Assembly (NCBI GenBank): GCA_012269555.1
Contig: JAAXKA010000207.1
Coordinates: 3,374-47,164 of the forward strand
Direction of reading: 5' to 3'
Source: Alphaproteobacteria bacterium
GTDB lineage: Bacteria > Pseudomonadota > Alphaproteobacteria > Puniceispirillales > Puniceispirillaceae
DNA: 43,791 nucleotides
Below are positions 35,199 through 43,791 of this stretch, one piece after another. How positions within the stretch are numbered: the stretch's first letter is position 1; each line of letters begins with the position of its first letter. The position numbers and the translations under genes were made by a program. The notes under the pieces were generated by a model. That model had not been told where the DNA came from. It did no database searches and saw only the letters and a program-made list of their open reading frames with translations.

Positions 35199-36899
35199 TT
35201 GAAAAAACCTATTGTCATTTTGCTGGTTGTTTTTGGTATTTTCAGCGGTGGTTATCTTCTACTGCTAGATCAATCAAAAAGAGCAGCTATTGATGCATTA
35301 GAAAATTTTAATAAGACTCTCCAGAGAAGTTTAGGAGATGTTCAGATAACCTATGATGATATTAGGACAAACATATTTCAGAGGTCAGCTATAGCAGAAG
35401 AACTAGTTTTAAGTGTCTCTGATAATCAGATTATTAAAGTTGATGAAATGGTAATATCTGGTGAGGAGGGAAGTATAAGATTTGCTAATTTATCAGATCT
35501 AGAGCTCAGTTTTATGTATGACGAAGTACAATTTAAAACTGCTATAGGTAAACTCTTCATTGAAGAATTAAAACTTGGAAAAATTCAAAGTTTTTTGAAT
35601 GATTATCGTGACTCTTTGGATGCTATATTATTCATTTTGGATGAGCTATCCATCAGCAAATTTGAACTTGAAGATTTTTCTCTGATAGGAACAAACATGA
35701 ATGATGAGCCTATCATCTCTTTATCTGGTGGAGTTTTTGTTGATGACCTCTACCGAGGTTCTATAAATAATGTGAATGCAATTGAGTTAATTATTAACAA
35801 TAGAGCATATTTCAATTTAAGTCCTTTCGATTTTGAAACAGATAACATTGAAATTTCAAATTTTGAATTGAAACCATTTGTGGAGGCTTTTAATTCCGAG
35901 CAAAAAGAAGTTTTTCGCCAATTAAACCATGCATTTGGTATCACAAAACTTGATATTGAAAAAAGTTCATTATTCCTCCCTGACAGAAACTTGAGAATGT
36001 TAATTGGCAAAGGTGACCTTGAAATTGAAAATAGTTTTCTCGAGACATTTACGCTGGAGGATTTCGTTTTTCAAGAAAAACCAGTTGATACAAATGTATC
36101 TATTGGAGAGATGAGTTTGAAAGGACTTGATTTATCAATTGATTTTTTGTCTCAAGAAATCCTTTACGAAAATGTTTCTCGTGTTTTTGGTGTTGAAGAA
36201 TTTTTTCTAAAGGATGTTTCCATTCTTCATGATGAAATCCCGTTAAGGTTTGCAGAATTTGGGTTTTCTGAAATTGAAACAAAATTGAATCAGGTAATTA
36301 GTGGAAAGACTTTCATGTATGATCTCGAAATACCTTTTTCTGAGATAGAAGAAATTAATCAAAAACTTGTTGAAGAGATTGTCTTAACTACAGGTTTAGA
36401 TAAATTAAAAGCCAGTTTTCAAACTGAGTTCCATTACGATGAAGACGATAAAAGATATTCTAACTCCATCAAGGCTGAGCTTGATCAACTCGCAGAAATA
36501 GAATTTTCATTAGAAATGGCAGAATTTGCCCCAATCTCTTTGAAAGAACTCGAAGAAGTTCCTTCCTCTATTTTATTAGCTATTTTTGGTGAAGAGATAG
36601 AATTTAGAAAAATAAAAATTGATTACAACGATTTTCAATTAGCAGATATTTTGTTCAAAATTTATCCGCAAATCGTTATGGGGATAGATTTCATCAAAGT
36701 ACAAGCATCATTATTGCTTTATCAGTATCCAAATGAAAAAGAGTTATTAATTAATGCTCTAAACAATTTTGGGCGTGAAAGAAATAAATTTGGTCTAAAT
36801 GTTTTAGCTGTCAAACCATTAAGAATGTCTGAAGTTTCTCAGCACTTTGCATCAGGACGATTGAATGAATACGTATCGATTGAAGCGTACGGAAATTAA
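35199..36899 (+). CDS. Unrecognised membrane-anchored, probably periplasmic 566-residue protein
   Basis: I do not recognise this gene. It starts with TTG at 35199. Residues 1-4 are basic, followed by one hydrophobic helix (about 5-23, PIVILLVVFGIFSGGYLLL) that could be a signal anchor. The rest is acidic and rich in alternating hydrophobic and polar residues with repeated patterns such as DLELSFMYDEVQF, NIEISNFEL, KLDIEKSSLFLP and EFSLEMAEF, suggesting many beta strands. The overall look recalls AsmA/DUF748/DUF945-type envelope proteins, but I see no firm motif. No cysteine pair or catalytic signature stands out. It stands alone between the cyclase and the YaiI-like gene. Confidence 0.8.
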   Translation: MKKPIVILLVVFGIFSGGYLLLLDQSKRAAIDALENFNKTLQRSLGDVQITYDDIRTNIFQRSAIAEELVLSVSDNQIIKVDEMVISGEEGSIRFANLSDLELSFMYDEVQFKTAIGKLFIEELKLGKIQSFLNDYRDSLDAILFILDELSISKFELEDFSLIGTNMNDEPIISLSGGVFVDDLYRGSINNVNAIELIINNRAYFNLSPFDFETDNIEISNFELKPFVEAFNSEQKEVFRQLNHAFGITKLDIEKSSLFLPDRNLRMLIGKGDLEIENSFLETFTLEDFVFQEKPVDTNVSIGEMSLKGLDLSIDFLSQEILYENVSRVFGVEEFFLKDVSILHDEIPLRFAEFGFSEIETKLNQVISGKTFMYDLEIPFSEIEEINQKLVEEIVLTTGLDKLKASFQTEFHYDEDDKRYSNSIKAELDQLAEIEFSLEMAEFAPISLKELEEVPSSILLAIFGEEIEFRKIKIDYNDFQLADILFKIYPQIVMGIDFIKVQASLLLYQYPNEKELLINALNNFGRERNKFGLNVLAVKPLRMSEVSQHFASGRLNEYVSIEAYGN

Positions 36900-36956
36900 G
36901 TAAATCAGAAATGAGTTTTAATTTAGAACTAAATTAACGTCCAAAATTAAATATTT

Positions 36957-37421
36957 TTAATTAACAATTTTTTTAGATTGCTGTATTAATTTCTCTAGGG
37001 AATTGAGAAAACGTGCCCTGTCTATTTTGGAAAATTGTTTATGAGTTTGCGTATGAAAGGGATTCGCAGCTCTAAGATCGGTCATTAAATTACGCATGGC
37101 AAGCATATTTCCTATATTATTTTCTGTAATTATTTCCCCATTATTTTTTATAACTAAGCACCCTTTTTCTAAAACTCTTGAGGCCAATGGTATGTCTGCA
37201 GTTATTACTATGTCGCCAAAACAGATTTCTTCTGAGATATAATTGTCAGCTTTATCTAGCCCTTGGTCTACAACAACTATTTTTATAATTGGGTTTATTG
37301 ATGGCCTAATCCCACCATTGCTTACAAGGATGACATTTATCTTATGCCTTGTTGCGACTTGTTCTATTTCTTTTTTAACAGGGCAAGCATCCGCATCTAC
37401 GTATATTTGCAAAACAATCAT
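36957..37421 (-). CDS. YaiI/YqxD family (DUF188) protein
   Basis: 154 residues, usual length for the family. The opening IYVDADACPVKKEI is the diagnostic metal-site-like motif; VVVDQGLDKADNYI, DIVITADIPLA and the C-terminal FSKIDRARFLNSLE also match. The fold is PIN-like and nuclease activity on RNA has been suggested, but function is not established. ATG start at 37421. It stands alone, convergent with the 566-residue gene. Confidence 0.94.
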   Translation of the reverse strand: MIVLQIYVDADACPVKKEIEQVATRHKINVILVSNGGIRPSINPIIKIVVVDQGLDKADNYISEEICFGDIVITADIPLASRVLEKGCLVIKNNGEIITENNIGNMLAMRNLMTDLRAANPFHTQTHKQFSKIDRARFLNSLEKLIQQSKKIVN

Positions 37422-37561
37422 TCCCTTTTCTGTTAGATTAAGAAATCAATTTTTTGAGTACTTTTTAGCAACGACTGAAGAATTTCATTTGGAAATTTAA
37501 ATTGTTTTTAGTTTCATTAAATTTTTATTTTCATATACTAAATTCTGACCTGGAGTAAAAT

Positions 37562-38410
37562 ATGTTTTCTGAATCATTTCCCACAGTATCTGTTCGTGGA
37601 GTTGAAATACCTTCTATTGGCTATGGTACTATGTTGTTTCCCGAGCCAGAGAAAGCTGTCTCTTTGATCTCCCAAGCAATTGAATCTGGCTACAGACATA
37701 TTGATACAGCAAGGAAATATGGATCTGAAAAATGGGTAGGTGAGGCTATCCGGAACACTTCTATAGCTCGAGAGGAAATCTGGGTTACTACCAAAGTTAC
37801 AGAAGAGAATGCTAAAGCAGATGATTTTGCGAGGTCAGTAGATAAAAGCTTGAAAACAATGCAATTAAATTACGTAGATTTATTATTAATTCATTGGCCA
37901 CAACCTAAAGTGCCTCTCTCAGAGACGATTGGTGCTTTAATAAAGGCTAAGCAAGAAGGTCTTGCAAAAAATATTGGAATATCAAATTTTACCGTAGAAC
38001 TGATACATAAAGCAGTGCAACTATCTTCAGAACAATTATTCACGAATCAAATCGAATATCATCCATTTATTAACCAAGATAAAGTTTTGCAAACATGCAG
38101 GAAATTCGGCATTTCAGTTACATGTCATGTACCATTAGCTAGAGGTGAAGTGCTCAAAAGCCCTCAAATTAAAGAAATTGCTAAATTTCATAAGAAGTCA
38201 CCTGCTCAAGTCACTCTTAAATGGCTAATTCAACAAAAAGATATAATCGTTGTGCCTAGAGGTTTATCCAGAGGTGAAATAATAGAAAACATAAATTTGA
38301 GTGATTTTAGTTTGTCAGATGAGCAAATGAATATGATATCGAAGTTACGTAACAGAAATTTACGCCTGGTTGATCCAGAGGTCCGGCGGCCTGTTTGGGA
38401 TTTGCCCTAA
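37562..38410 (+). CDS. Aldo/keto reductase
   Basis: 282 residues, (beta/alpha)8 NADPH-dependent oxidoreductase. The catalytic tetrad is complete: Asp48 (HIDTARKYG), Tyr53, Lys78 (TTKVT) and His111 (LLIHWP). Further signatures are IGISNFTVELI and the C-terminal VVPRGLSRGEIIENI phosphate-binding segment. It resembles 2,5-diketo-D-gluconate reductase/DkgB-type enzymes that reduce small aldehydes and ketones. It sits 89 bases before the propionyl-CoA synthetase gene on the same strand. Confidence 0.94.
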   Translation: MFSESFPTVSVRGVEIPSIGYGTMLFPEPEKAVSLISQAIESGYRHIDTARKYGSEKWVGEAIRNTSIAREEIWVTTKVTEENAKADDFARSVDKSLKTMQLNYVDLLLIHWPQPKVPLSETIGALIKAKQEGLAKNIGISNFTVELIHKAVQLSSEQLFTNQIEYHPFINQDKVLQTCRKFGISVTCHVPLARGEVLKSPQIKEIAKFHKKSPAQVTLKWLIQQKDIIVVPRGLSRGEIIENINLSDFSLSDEQMNMISKLRNRNLRLVDPEVRRPVWDLP

Positions 38411-38499
38411 TTATTTGTGACATGGTTGCGAATGAGCAAATATGATATTTATAAAATTCATTCTAATCTAATTTATTTTTTGTTTCGGGAATAACATTC

Positions 38500-40386
38500 A
38501 TGAAAGATTATCATTCAACGTATGCTTTTGAAAAGCAGGATAGGGAAACTTTCTGGCTTGAAGCCGCAAAATCTATTGATTGGATTACTCCACCTAAAAT
38601 TGCTCTAGATGATAGTAACTCACCATTTTCTAAATGGTTTCCTGATGGAAAAATGAATAGTTGTTTTAATGCCGTAGATAGGCATGTGCTTGCGGGACGC
38701 CGGGAGCAAACAGCTATTCAGTATGAATCCCCAATAACGGGGCGATCAGCCTCAATGAGTTATGGAGAGTTGAAAAAGCAAACTGAAAAATTTGCAGGCA
38801 TGCTTATTGAGCAAGGCCTTAAAAAAGGGGATAGGGTAATAATTTACATGCCTATGATAAAGGAGGCAGTAATTGCAATGCTTGGTTGCGCACGTATTGG
38901 GGTAGTGCATTCAGTCGTTTTTGGTGGCTTCGCCGCCGCTGAATTGGCAAAACGTATAAATGACTGTAAGCCAAAATTAATAGTAAGTGCTTCTTGTGGG
39001 CATGAGCCTAATCGATTGGTCCTTTATAAACCACTTCTTGACCAAGCTATTCAGCAATCCAACTATAAGCCCTCGAAATGTATAATCTATCAGCGAGATG
39101 CAGCTAAAGCAGATCTTTTAAGTGGAAGAGATATTGAATGGCATGAGGCGTTGGCATCTGCTAACCCTGCGAATCCTGTGGCTTTATCGGCAACTGACCC
39201 ATTATATATTTTGTATACTTCCGGTACAACAGGTCAGCCAAAAGGCATTGTTAGAGATAATGGCGGGCATGCGGTAGCACTTTGTTGGAGTATGTCGAAT
39301 ATTTATGATGTTAATCCTGGTGAAGTTTTTTGGGCTGCCTCGGACATAGGATGGGTAGTAGGACATTCTTATATTGTCTATGCTCCCTTATTTGCTGGTT
39401 GCACCTCCATTTTGTATGAAGGAAAGCCAGTAGGAACCCCAGATGCAGGTGCGTTCTGGGGCGTTGTTGAAAAAAATAATGTTAAAACATTATTTACGGC
39501 TCCAACAGCCTTTAGGGCTATAAAAAGAATAGATCCAGAAGGTTCATTTATAAAAAAACACGATATCAGCTCTTTGAAATATCTTTTTCTTGCTGGAGAA
39601 AGAGCAGACCCGGATACCATTTCGTGGGCTCAAAAACAACTTAGAGTGCCAATTATTGACCATTGGTGGCAAACAGAAACCGGTTGGTCGATTTGTGCTA
39701 ACCCAGTAGGTTTAGATCAACTTCCAATAAAAATTGGATCTCCTAGTTTACCAATGCCTGGTTTTCAAATAGAAGTTTTAGATGATAGCGGAAATGTATT
39801 AGCTAATAACGTCTTGGGCTCAATCGTTATTAAACTCCCTTTACCTCCCTCTTGTTTAACAACTATTTGGGGTGCGAATAATACATTTATTGAGAAATAT
39901 CTTACTCGGTTTCCAGGATATTATGAGACTGGTGACGCTGGATATTTGGATGATGATGGTTATATTTATATTATGGCGCGAACAGATGATGTAATTAATG
40001 TTGCAGGTCATAGATTATCTACTGGACAAATAGAAGAAGTAATATCAGAACATCCGGATGTTGCTGAATGCGCGGTGATAGGCATAAATGACGAACTAAA
40101 GGGACAAATACCTATTAGCTTTGTTTGTTTGTACCCGGATACGCAAAACTCAGAAACAAAAATTTGTGAGGAGATTGTGCAATTAGTTATTAATAAAGTT
40201 GGGCGCGTGTCTTCTTTAAAGAAAGTTGTGATAATAGATAGGTTGCCAAAGACAAGATCTGGTAAAATTGTTCGGTCAACGATGGTAAAAATAGCTAACC
40301 AAGAGAAATGGACGATACCAGCCACAATAGAGGATGCAACCGTGCTCGATGAAATTTCAAGAGCATTACAAAAGCAGTTATTATAA
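38500..40386 (+). CDS. prpE: Propionate--CoA ligase (PrpE-type acyl-CoA synthetase)
   Basis: 628 residues of the acetyl/propionyl-CoA synthetase group. Visible are the N-terminal ACAS block FSKWFPDGKMNSCFNAVDRHV, the ATP loop YILYTSGTTGQPKG at 236-249, DHWWQTETGWSICAN (A5), GYYETGDAGYLDDDGYIYIMARTDDVINVAGHRLSTGQIEE (A7-A8, given here only as a continuous region) and the regulatory/catalytic Lys589 in RSGKIVRST. The N-terminus and IVRDNGGH after the ATP loop are PrpE-like rather than Acs-like. It makes propionyl-CoA and may also activate acrylate, which is relevant to DMSP carbon. No other propionate gene is nearby. Confidence 0.92.
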   Translation: MKDYHSTYAFEKQDRETFWLEAAKSIDWITPPKIALDDSNSPFSKWFPDGKMNSCFNAVDRHVLAGRREQTAIQYESPITGRSASMSYGELKKQTEKFAGMLIEQGLKKGDRVIIYMPMIKEAVIAMLGCARIGVVHSVVFGGFAAAELAKRINDCKPKLIVSASCGHEPNRLVLYKPLLDQAIQQSNYKPSKCIIYQRDAAKADLLSGRDIEWHEALASANPANPVALSATDPLYILYTSGTTGQPKGIVRDNGGHAVALCWSMSNIYDVNPGEVFWAASDIGWVVGHSYIVYAPLFAGCTSILYEGKPVGTPDAGAFWGVVEKNNVKTLFTAPTAFRAIKRIDPEGSFIKKHDISSLKYLFLAGERADPDTISWAQKQLRVPIIDHWWQTETGWSICANPVGLDQLPIKIGSPSLPMPGFQIEVLDDSGNVLANNVLGSIVIKLPLPPSCLTTIWGANNTFIEKYLTRFPGYYETGDAGYLDDDGYIYIMARTDDVINVAGHRLSTGQIEEVISEHPDVAECAVIGINDELKGQIPISFVCLYPDTQNSETKICEEIVQLVINKVGRVSSLKKVVIIDRLPKTRSGKIVRSTMVKIANQEKWTIPATIEDATVLDEISRALQKQLL

Positions 40387-40625
40387 AAAGTTTTAGAAAT
40401 TTTAGAAATTTTCTGTAAATTTGATGCAAATTGTATTATTTTTATTATTAATTTAAAATAATGAGGTTTTTTCATACTCTTTTTTTTAAAAAGCATTGCG
40501 TAAAATATGGAAAACCCTTAAATACCATCTTTCTACTTATAGTAAGTAGAAAGAAACAAATTGATACGAATAGCTAGTTTTTTAAAAGACCGGTTTTTTG
40601 TGTTAATAAAAACTGAGGATAAAAA
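40387..40625 (+). promoter_or_regulatory. Spacer and long 5' leader of the cold-shock gene
   Basis: 239 bases, very AT-rich. It contains a perfect hairpin at 40529-40553 and a weak AATTTG/CAAATT repeat near the end of prpE. Long structured leaders are common for cold-shock mRNAs. GAGGA at about 40615-40619 precedes the start. Confidence 0.45.
40529..40553 (+). promoter_or_regulatory. Perfect 11-bp hairpin in the cold-shock leader
   Basis: CTTTCTACTTA (40529-40539) and TAAGTAGAAAG (40543-40553) pair completely around TAG. No T-run follows, so it is not a standard terminator. It sits 72 bases before the ATG and may act in temperature-dependent expression. Confidence 0.6.
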
Positions 40626-40832
40626 ATGGCTAACGGAAAAGTAAAGTGGTTTAATTCACAAAAGGGTTATGGCTTCATTGAGCCCGAGGAGGGTTCACAA
40701 GACGTATTCGTTCATATATCAGCTGTTAAAGCTGCTGGTATGGACGCATTATCAGATGGGCAAGCTGTTTCTTACGAATTAGAAACTGGTCAGAATGGTA
40801 AAACATCTGCAGTAAATTTAGAAGCATTGTAA
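40626..40832 (+). CDS. Cold-shock protein (CspA family)
   Basis: 68 residues, single cold-shock domain. RNP1 KGYGFI is at 13-18 and RNP2 VFVHI at 27-31, with [10 protein letters not shown] at the start. It binds single-stranded RNA/DNA and acts as an RNA chaperone. It is a monocistronic gene: long leader upstream and a clear terminator downstream at 40852-40885. Confidence 0.97.
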   Translation: MANGKVKWFNSQKGYGFIEPEEGSQDVFVHISAVKAAGMDALSDGQAVSYELETGQNGKTSAVNLEAL

Positions 40833-40851
40833 GTTTAAATTATTCAGGAAA

Positions 40852-40885
40852 GCGTCAGATATTTTTTAGTATCTGGCGTTTTTTT
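40852..40885 (+). terminator. Rho-independent terminator of the cold-shock gene
   Basis: GCGTCAGATA (40852-40861) pairs with TATCTGGCGT (40870-40879) through ten positions including two G-U pairs, with an 8-base loop and a run of seven Ts at 40879-40885. Confidence 0.9.
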
Positions 40886-40964
40886 GCTTCATATTAAAGA
40901 TTTATAGGTAACAGTTTTTGATAAATGAATCGTAAACTTGTTTGCTTGTCTTTTTCTACAAATA

Positions 40965-42134
40965 TTATTTTCTATTCTTAAATTTAGTAATGAATATCGG
41001 CATAGAAACAAATATAAAAAGTACTCTCACTAAGTGGTGGAATGCCACAAAAGCTACATCATAACCAAAAATTAGAGCTAAAATAGTAGCTTCATATAAA
41101 CCACCTGGAACAAAAGCAAGCCAAATCGATAGAAAATTAACGTCTAATGCGAATACGATAAAAATTGCCATAAACAAGTAGGTGATTAAGATTAATCCGG
41201 AGGTCAAACAAGCATCAACTAAAGTTGTTCTAAGCTCGAACAGCGAAATTTGTGCTAGTCTTGCTCCGACTGAAGCTCCTATAGTCATTTGTGCAATTAT
41301 TATTAATTCAGAAATTCTGGGTAGTTCAATTATACCGGCTAAATGTAAAATGCTACTTAAAAATATAGGTCCTAATAAATGAGGAATTGGAAGTCTTATC
41401 AATTTTCCTATCCAATAGCCACTAAAACATAAAAATAAGAAAATGATGATTTGTGATAGGGAAAGATCGACTAAATTTGGCATTTCATACAATATTTCAT
41501 TAGATTGTTTGATAGCTAAATTTCCTCCGATGAATGCTAAGAGAAAAGGAGTGCTGATAAATACTATCGCCACCCTTATTAGATGAAAAAGAGCCACTAC
41601 ATAGTCTTTTTCAACTATTTCGCGCGCCATAACTACAGCTTCTGCTTGACCGCCAGGAATGCTGCATAGGAAAGCTTGTTTAGGTTCATAAAATTTAACT
41701 CTAGTCAAAAATTGAAAAGCAATAAAAGTCACAAATAATGTTGCAATTAGCATAATGCTAACGGAAAATGTCCATTGTTGAGCAGTTTTAAGGATGTCTG
41801 GAGTGAAATTAGTTCCAATCATTACTGATATTCCAATTATCACTGGAAAATAAAACCAATTTGCGATTATTAGGAATGGTTGCACTCGAGGGATACTTGC
41901 TCCAGTTAAAAATACACCCATAAGACTTCCTAGAAAATAAGGCGCAGGTACATTCAATAACTGAAATAGGTTGGCGCTCATGAAAGCTATTATTAGGGTA
42001 AATATAATTTTATATATTTCAGTAAATATATCATTGCCGAGAAACTTCATGTGCATATCCTTGAAGATGTTGAGCAGATCATATCCACATAAGAATTTGG
42101 CTAACAGGATACACTGAGAGAAGAACGTCAGCAT
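40965..42134 (-). CDS. AbrB-family membrane protein (duplicated AbrB transmembrane domain)
   Basis: 389 residues, about ten membrane helices in two homologous halves. Each half carries the family pattern: LNVPAPYFLGSLMGVFLTG in the first and LIRLPIPHLLGPIFLSSI in the second, and CSIPGGQAEAVVMAREI versus AFVPGGLYEATILALIFG. These are 'regulator of AidB/AbrB' proteins, putative transporters of unknown substrate, not the Bacillus AbrB regulator. Two starts are plausible: ATG 42134 (AGGA 5-6 bases upstream) and ATG 42050 (AGGA 8 bases upstream, 361 residues), the second being closer to usual family length. It diverges from the betaine aldehyde dehydrogenase gene. Confidence 0.88.
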   Translation of the reverse strand: MLTFFSQCILLAKFLCGYDLLNIFKDMHMKFLGNDIFTEIYKIIFTLIIAFMSANLFQLLNVPAPYFLGSLMGVFLTGASIPRVQPFLIIANWFYFPVIIGISVMIGTNFTPDILKTAQQWTFSVSIMLIATLFVTFIAFQFLTRVKFYEPKQAFLCSIPGGQAEAVVMAREIVEKDYVVALFHLIRVAIVFISTPFLLAFIGGNLAIKQSNEILYEMPNLVDLSLSQIIIFLFLCFSGYWIGKLIRLPIPHLLGPIFLSSILHLAGIIELPRISELIIIAQMTIGASVGARLAQISLFELRTTLVDACLTSGLILITYLFMAIFIVFALDVNFLSIWLAFVPGGLYEATILALIFGYDVAFVAFHHLVRVLFIFVSMPIFITKFKNRK

Positions 42135-42294
42135 AGTATCCTAAGTTTTTTTGTAAAGTAAATGGGGCAAGGAAGAAATAATTTGATTAAACAGATTTAG
42201 AAAAATATATAGATTTGGTTTGAATAAATTTTAATTTAAGGCATTTTATCTTGAGTGTTTGAGTTAAAAAAAACGATAAAATTGGATATAAATA

Positions 42295-43725
42295 ATGGAT
42301 AGAATAAAAGCTTTTATAAATGGCAGTTTTAAAACTTCGGATGGGGATGTGTTAGTAAAGATCAACCCAGTCAATGGTAGGCCAATCGCAGAGGTTGAAA
42401 AAACAACAGATACGCTATTACAAGATGCCATAGAAGCTGCAAAAATCGCACAACATGATTGGTCCTCTCTGACAGGTCAGGAACGTGGCCAAATAATGGC
42501 TAAAGTAAGCAAGAAGCTAGCTGATTCTTTGCATGAATTAACAAGACTAGAAGTAAAAGATGTCGGTAAAGTATGGTCAGAGGCTTTCTCATCCGATGTT
42601 CCCTGCGGTGCAGAGGCTTACGAGTTTTTTGGTTCTCTCGCAGCTACAATAACTGGAACTTCTCACAAATGGACTAATGCTAGGGGTTATGCCGAACGAG
42701 TTCCTCTTGGCATTTGTGCAGGTATAGGAGCTTGGAACTATCCTACACAGATTGCATGCTGGAAATCAGCGCCTGCGCTAGCAATGGGAAATGCTTTTAT
42801 ACTCAAACCCTCGGAGATGACGCCTTACACTGCAAATGCAATAGCAGAAATTGTAACTGAGGCAGGATTGCCTGCTGGTCTATTTCAAGTGGTTCATGGA
42901 GATTTTTCCGTTGGCCAGGCACTATGCAAACATCCTGATATAGCAAAAATATCCTTAACAGGTGGCCTTGAAACAGGAAAAAAAATAATGTCTCAGTCTG
43001 CTTCTACCTTGAAAAAAGTGACATTAGAATTAGGGGGAAAGGCACCCCTGATTGTTTTTTCAGATGCAGATTTCGATTTAGCTGTTCAAACAGCAATAGA
43101 TGCAAACTTTTACACAGCAGGAGAAGTTTGTTCAAATGCAACTCGTGTATTTATTCAAGATAAGATTGCTAATAAATTTATTGAAGCAGTAAAAGAAAAA
43201 GCTGAAAAATTAAAGGTAGGGGATCCAATGCTAGAGGACACACAAATTGGTGCGATGATTTCAGAACAACATTTAGAAAAAGTATTATCTTATATCGCAA
43301 TAGGTAAGTCTGAGGGCGCTAATTTGGTCACTGGAGGAGAGAGACAATTTCCCAAAAACTGTGAGGGTGGATTTTTTATAAGTCCAGCTATCTTTTCTAA
43401 TTGCGAGGATGATATGCAAATAGTAAGAGAAGAGATTTTTGGACCTGTGATGGCAGTTCTTAGCTTTGATAATGAGGAGGAGGTTATATGTAGGGCAAAT
43501 AATACTCAATATGGTTTGGGAGCCGGTGTGCTAACTTCAGATCTGTCTAGAGCTTACAGAGTGGCCGATAAGCTAGATGCAGGGAATATTTGGATTAATA
43601 GCTATAATTTAATTCCACCAGATTGGCCATTTGGAGGAGTAAAACAATCTGGATTTGGAAGAGAGTCATCAATCTATGCATTAGAAAGTTATAGTCAGAT
43701 AAAATCAACCTATGTACAATATTAA
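42295..43725 (+). CDS. betB: Betaine aldehyde dehydrogenase
   Basis: 476-residue NAD(P)-dependent aldehyde dehydrogenase. Catalytic Glu245 (LELGGKAP) and nucleophile Cys279 (GEVCSNATR) are present. NPVNGRPIAEV, GAWNYPTQIACWKSAPALAMGNAFILKPSE-type cofactor region, and EEIFGPVMAV follow family order. The ARGYAERVPLGICAGIGAWNYP start of the cofactor domain and VCSNATRVF resemble BetB/GbsA closely. It oxidises betaine aldehyde to glycine betaine, the last step of choline conversion to an osmolyte or methyl donor. No choline dehydrogenase gene is seen before the window ends. ATG 42295 has a weak RBS. Confidence 0.9.
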   Translation: MDRIKAFINGSFKTSDGDVLVKINPVNGRPIAEVEKTTDTLLQDAIEAAKIAQHDWSSLTGQERGQIMAKVSKKLADSLHELTRLEVKDVGKVWSEAFSSDVPCGAEAYEFFGSLAATITGTSHKWTNARGYAERVPLGICAGIGAWNYPTQIACWKSAPALAMGNAFILKPSEMTPYTANAIAEIVTEAGLPAGLFQVVHGDFSVGQALCKHPDIAKISLTGGLETGKKIMSQSASTLKKVTLELGGKAPLIVFSDADFDLAVQTAIDANFYTAGEVCSNATRVFIQDKIANKFIEAVKEKAEKLKVGDPMLEDTQIGAMISEQHLEKVLSYIAIGKSEGANLVTGGERQFPKNCEGGFFISPAIFSNCEDDMQIVREEIFGPVMAVLSFDNEEEVICRANNTQYGLGAGVLTSDLSRAYRVADKLDAGNIWINSYNLIPPDWPFGGVKQSGFGRESSIYALESYSQIKSTYVQY

Positions 43726-43791
43726 AAATATCCTATCGTAGAAGCTTTTGTTAGAATATTTTTAATTATTTATTCAAATTGATAATTTTTC

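Noticed and set aside
40390..40435. Terminator right after prpE
   Set aside because: The AATTTG/CAAATT repeat has only six A/T-rich pairs and no uninterrupted T-run after it.

Overview
This window reads as chromosomal DNA of an AT-rich, gene-dense marine-type alphaproteobacterium. I infer this from four things: a Fur/Mur-type regulator with the alphaproteobacterial 'DHLID' variant of the metal-binding loop, a DmdA-like GcvT-family protein, many uptake systems, and short gene spacers. The exact clade cannot be named from sequence alone; a SAR116-like or similar streamlined lineage is a guess. I see no rRNA, tRNA, CRISPR array, insertion sequence or phage gene.

Layout. 1-333 is the tail of an oligopeptide-type ABC ATPase, followed by a Fur-family regulator (458-898). 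On the minus strand come two MFS transporters (996-3674) and a complete yejABEF peptide importer operon (3768-9442) with ATGA overlaps. On the plus strand, 9801-14489 holds a DmdA-like tetrahydrofolate-dependent demethylase, an ECHDC3-type crotonase-fold protein, a DmdB-like acyl-CoA ligase and a glycerophosphodiester phosphodiesterase. This set resembles DMSP demethylation (demethylase plus CoA ligase), but the crotonase-fold protein lacks both catalytic glutamates and there is no acyl-CoA dehydrogenase (DmdC) in view.

14478-31976 looks like one catabolic island. On the minus strand is a sugar/polyol-type ABC importer (Tat-exported binding protein, two permeases, ATPase) with a 772-residue amidase as its last gene. 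Diverging from it on the plus strand is a CocE/S15-type hydrolase, followed by a cupin, alpha/beta hydrolases, a cysteine-dioxygenase-like cupin, a PuuE/allantoinase-like polysaccharide-deacetylase-fold enzyme, a second amidase, a signal-less gamma-glutamyltransferase-family protein, another cupin and an FAH-family enzyme. Read together, these suggest import of a nitrogen-containing organic solute followed by stepwise hydrolysis of amide, ester or ring bonds. The substrate is unknown and no regulator gene lies inside the island.

32190-34972 carries two class III nucleotide cyclases facing each other: cyclase-TolB-like-TPR, and coiled-coil-cyclase. Then come an unrecognised membrane-anchored 566-residue protein, a YaiI/DUF188 protein, an aldo/keto reductase, a propionyl-CoA-synthetase-type ligase, a cold-shock protein with a hairpin leader and a clear terminator, an AbrB-family membrane protein and betaine aldehyde dehydrogenase.

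Non-coding structure worth attention: two tandem 14-bp palindromes 22 bp apart upstream of the crotonase-fold gene; three inverted repeats in the leader of the DmdA-like gene; a perfect 11-bp stem after the Tat-exported binding protein; and paired TTTATCGAT boxes in the divergent island promoter.
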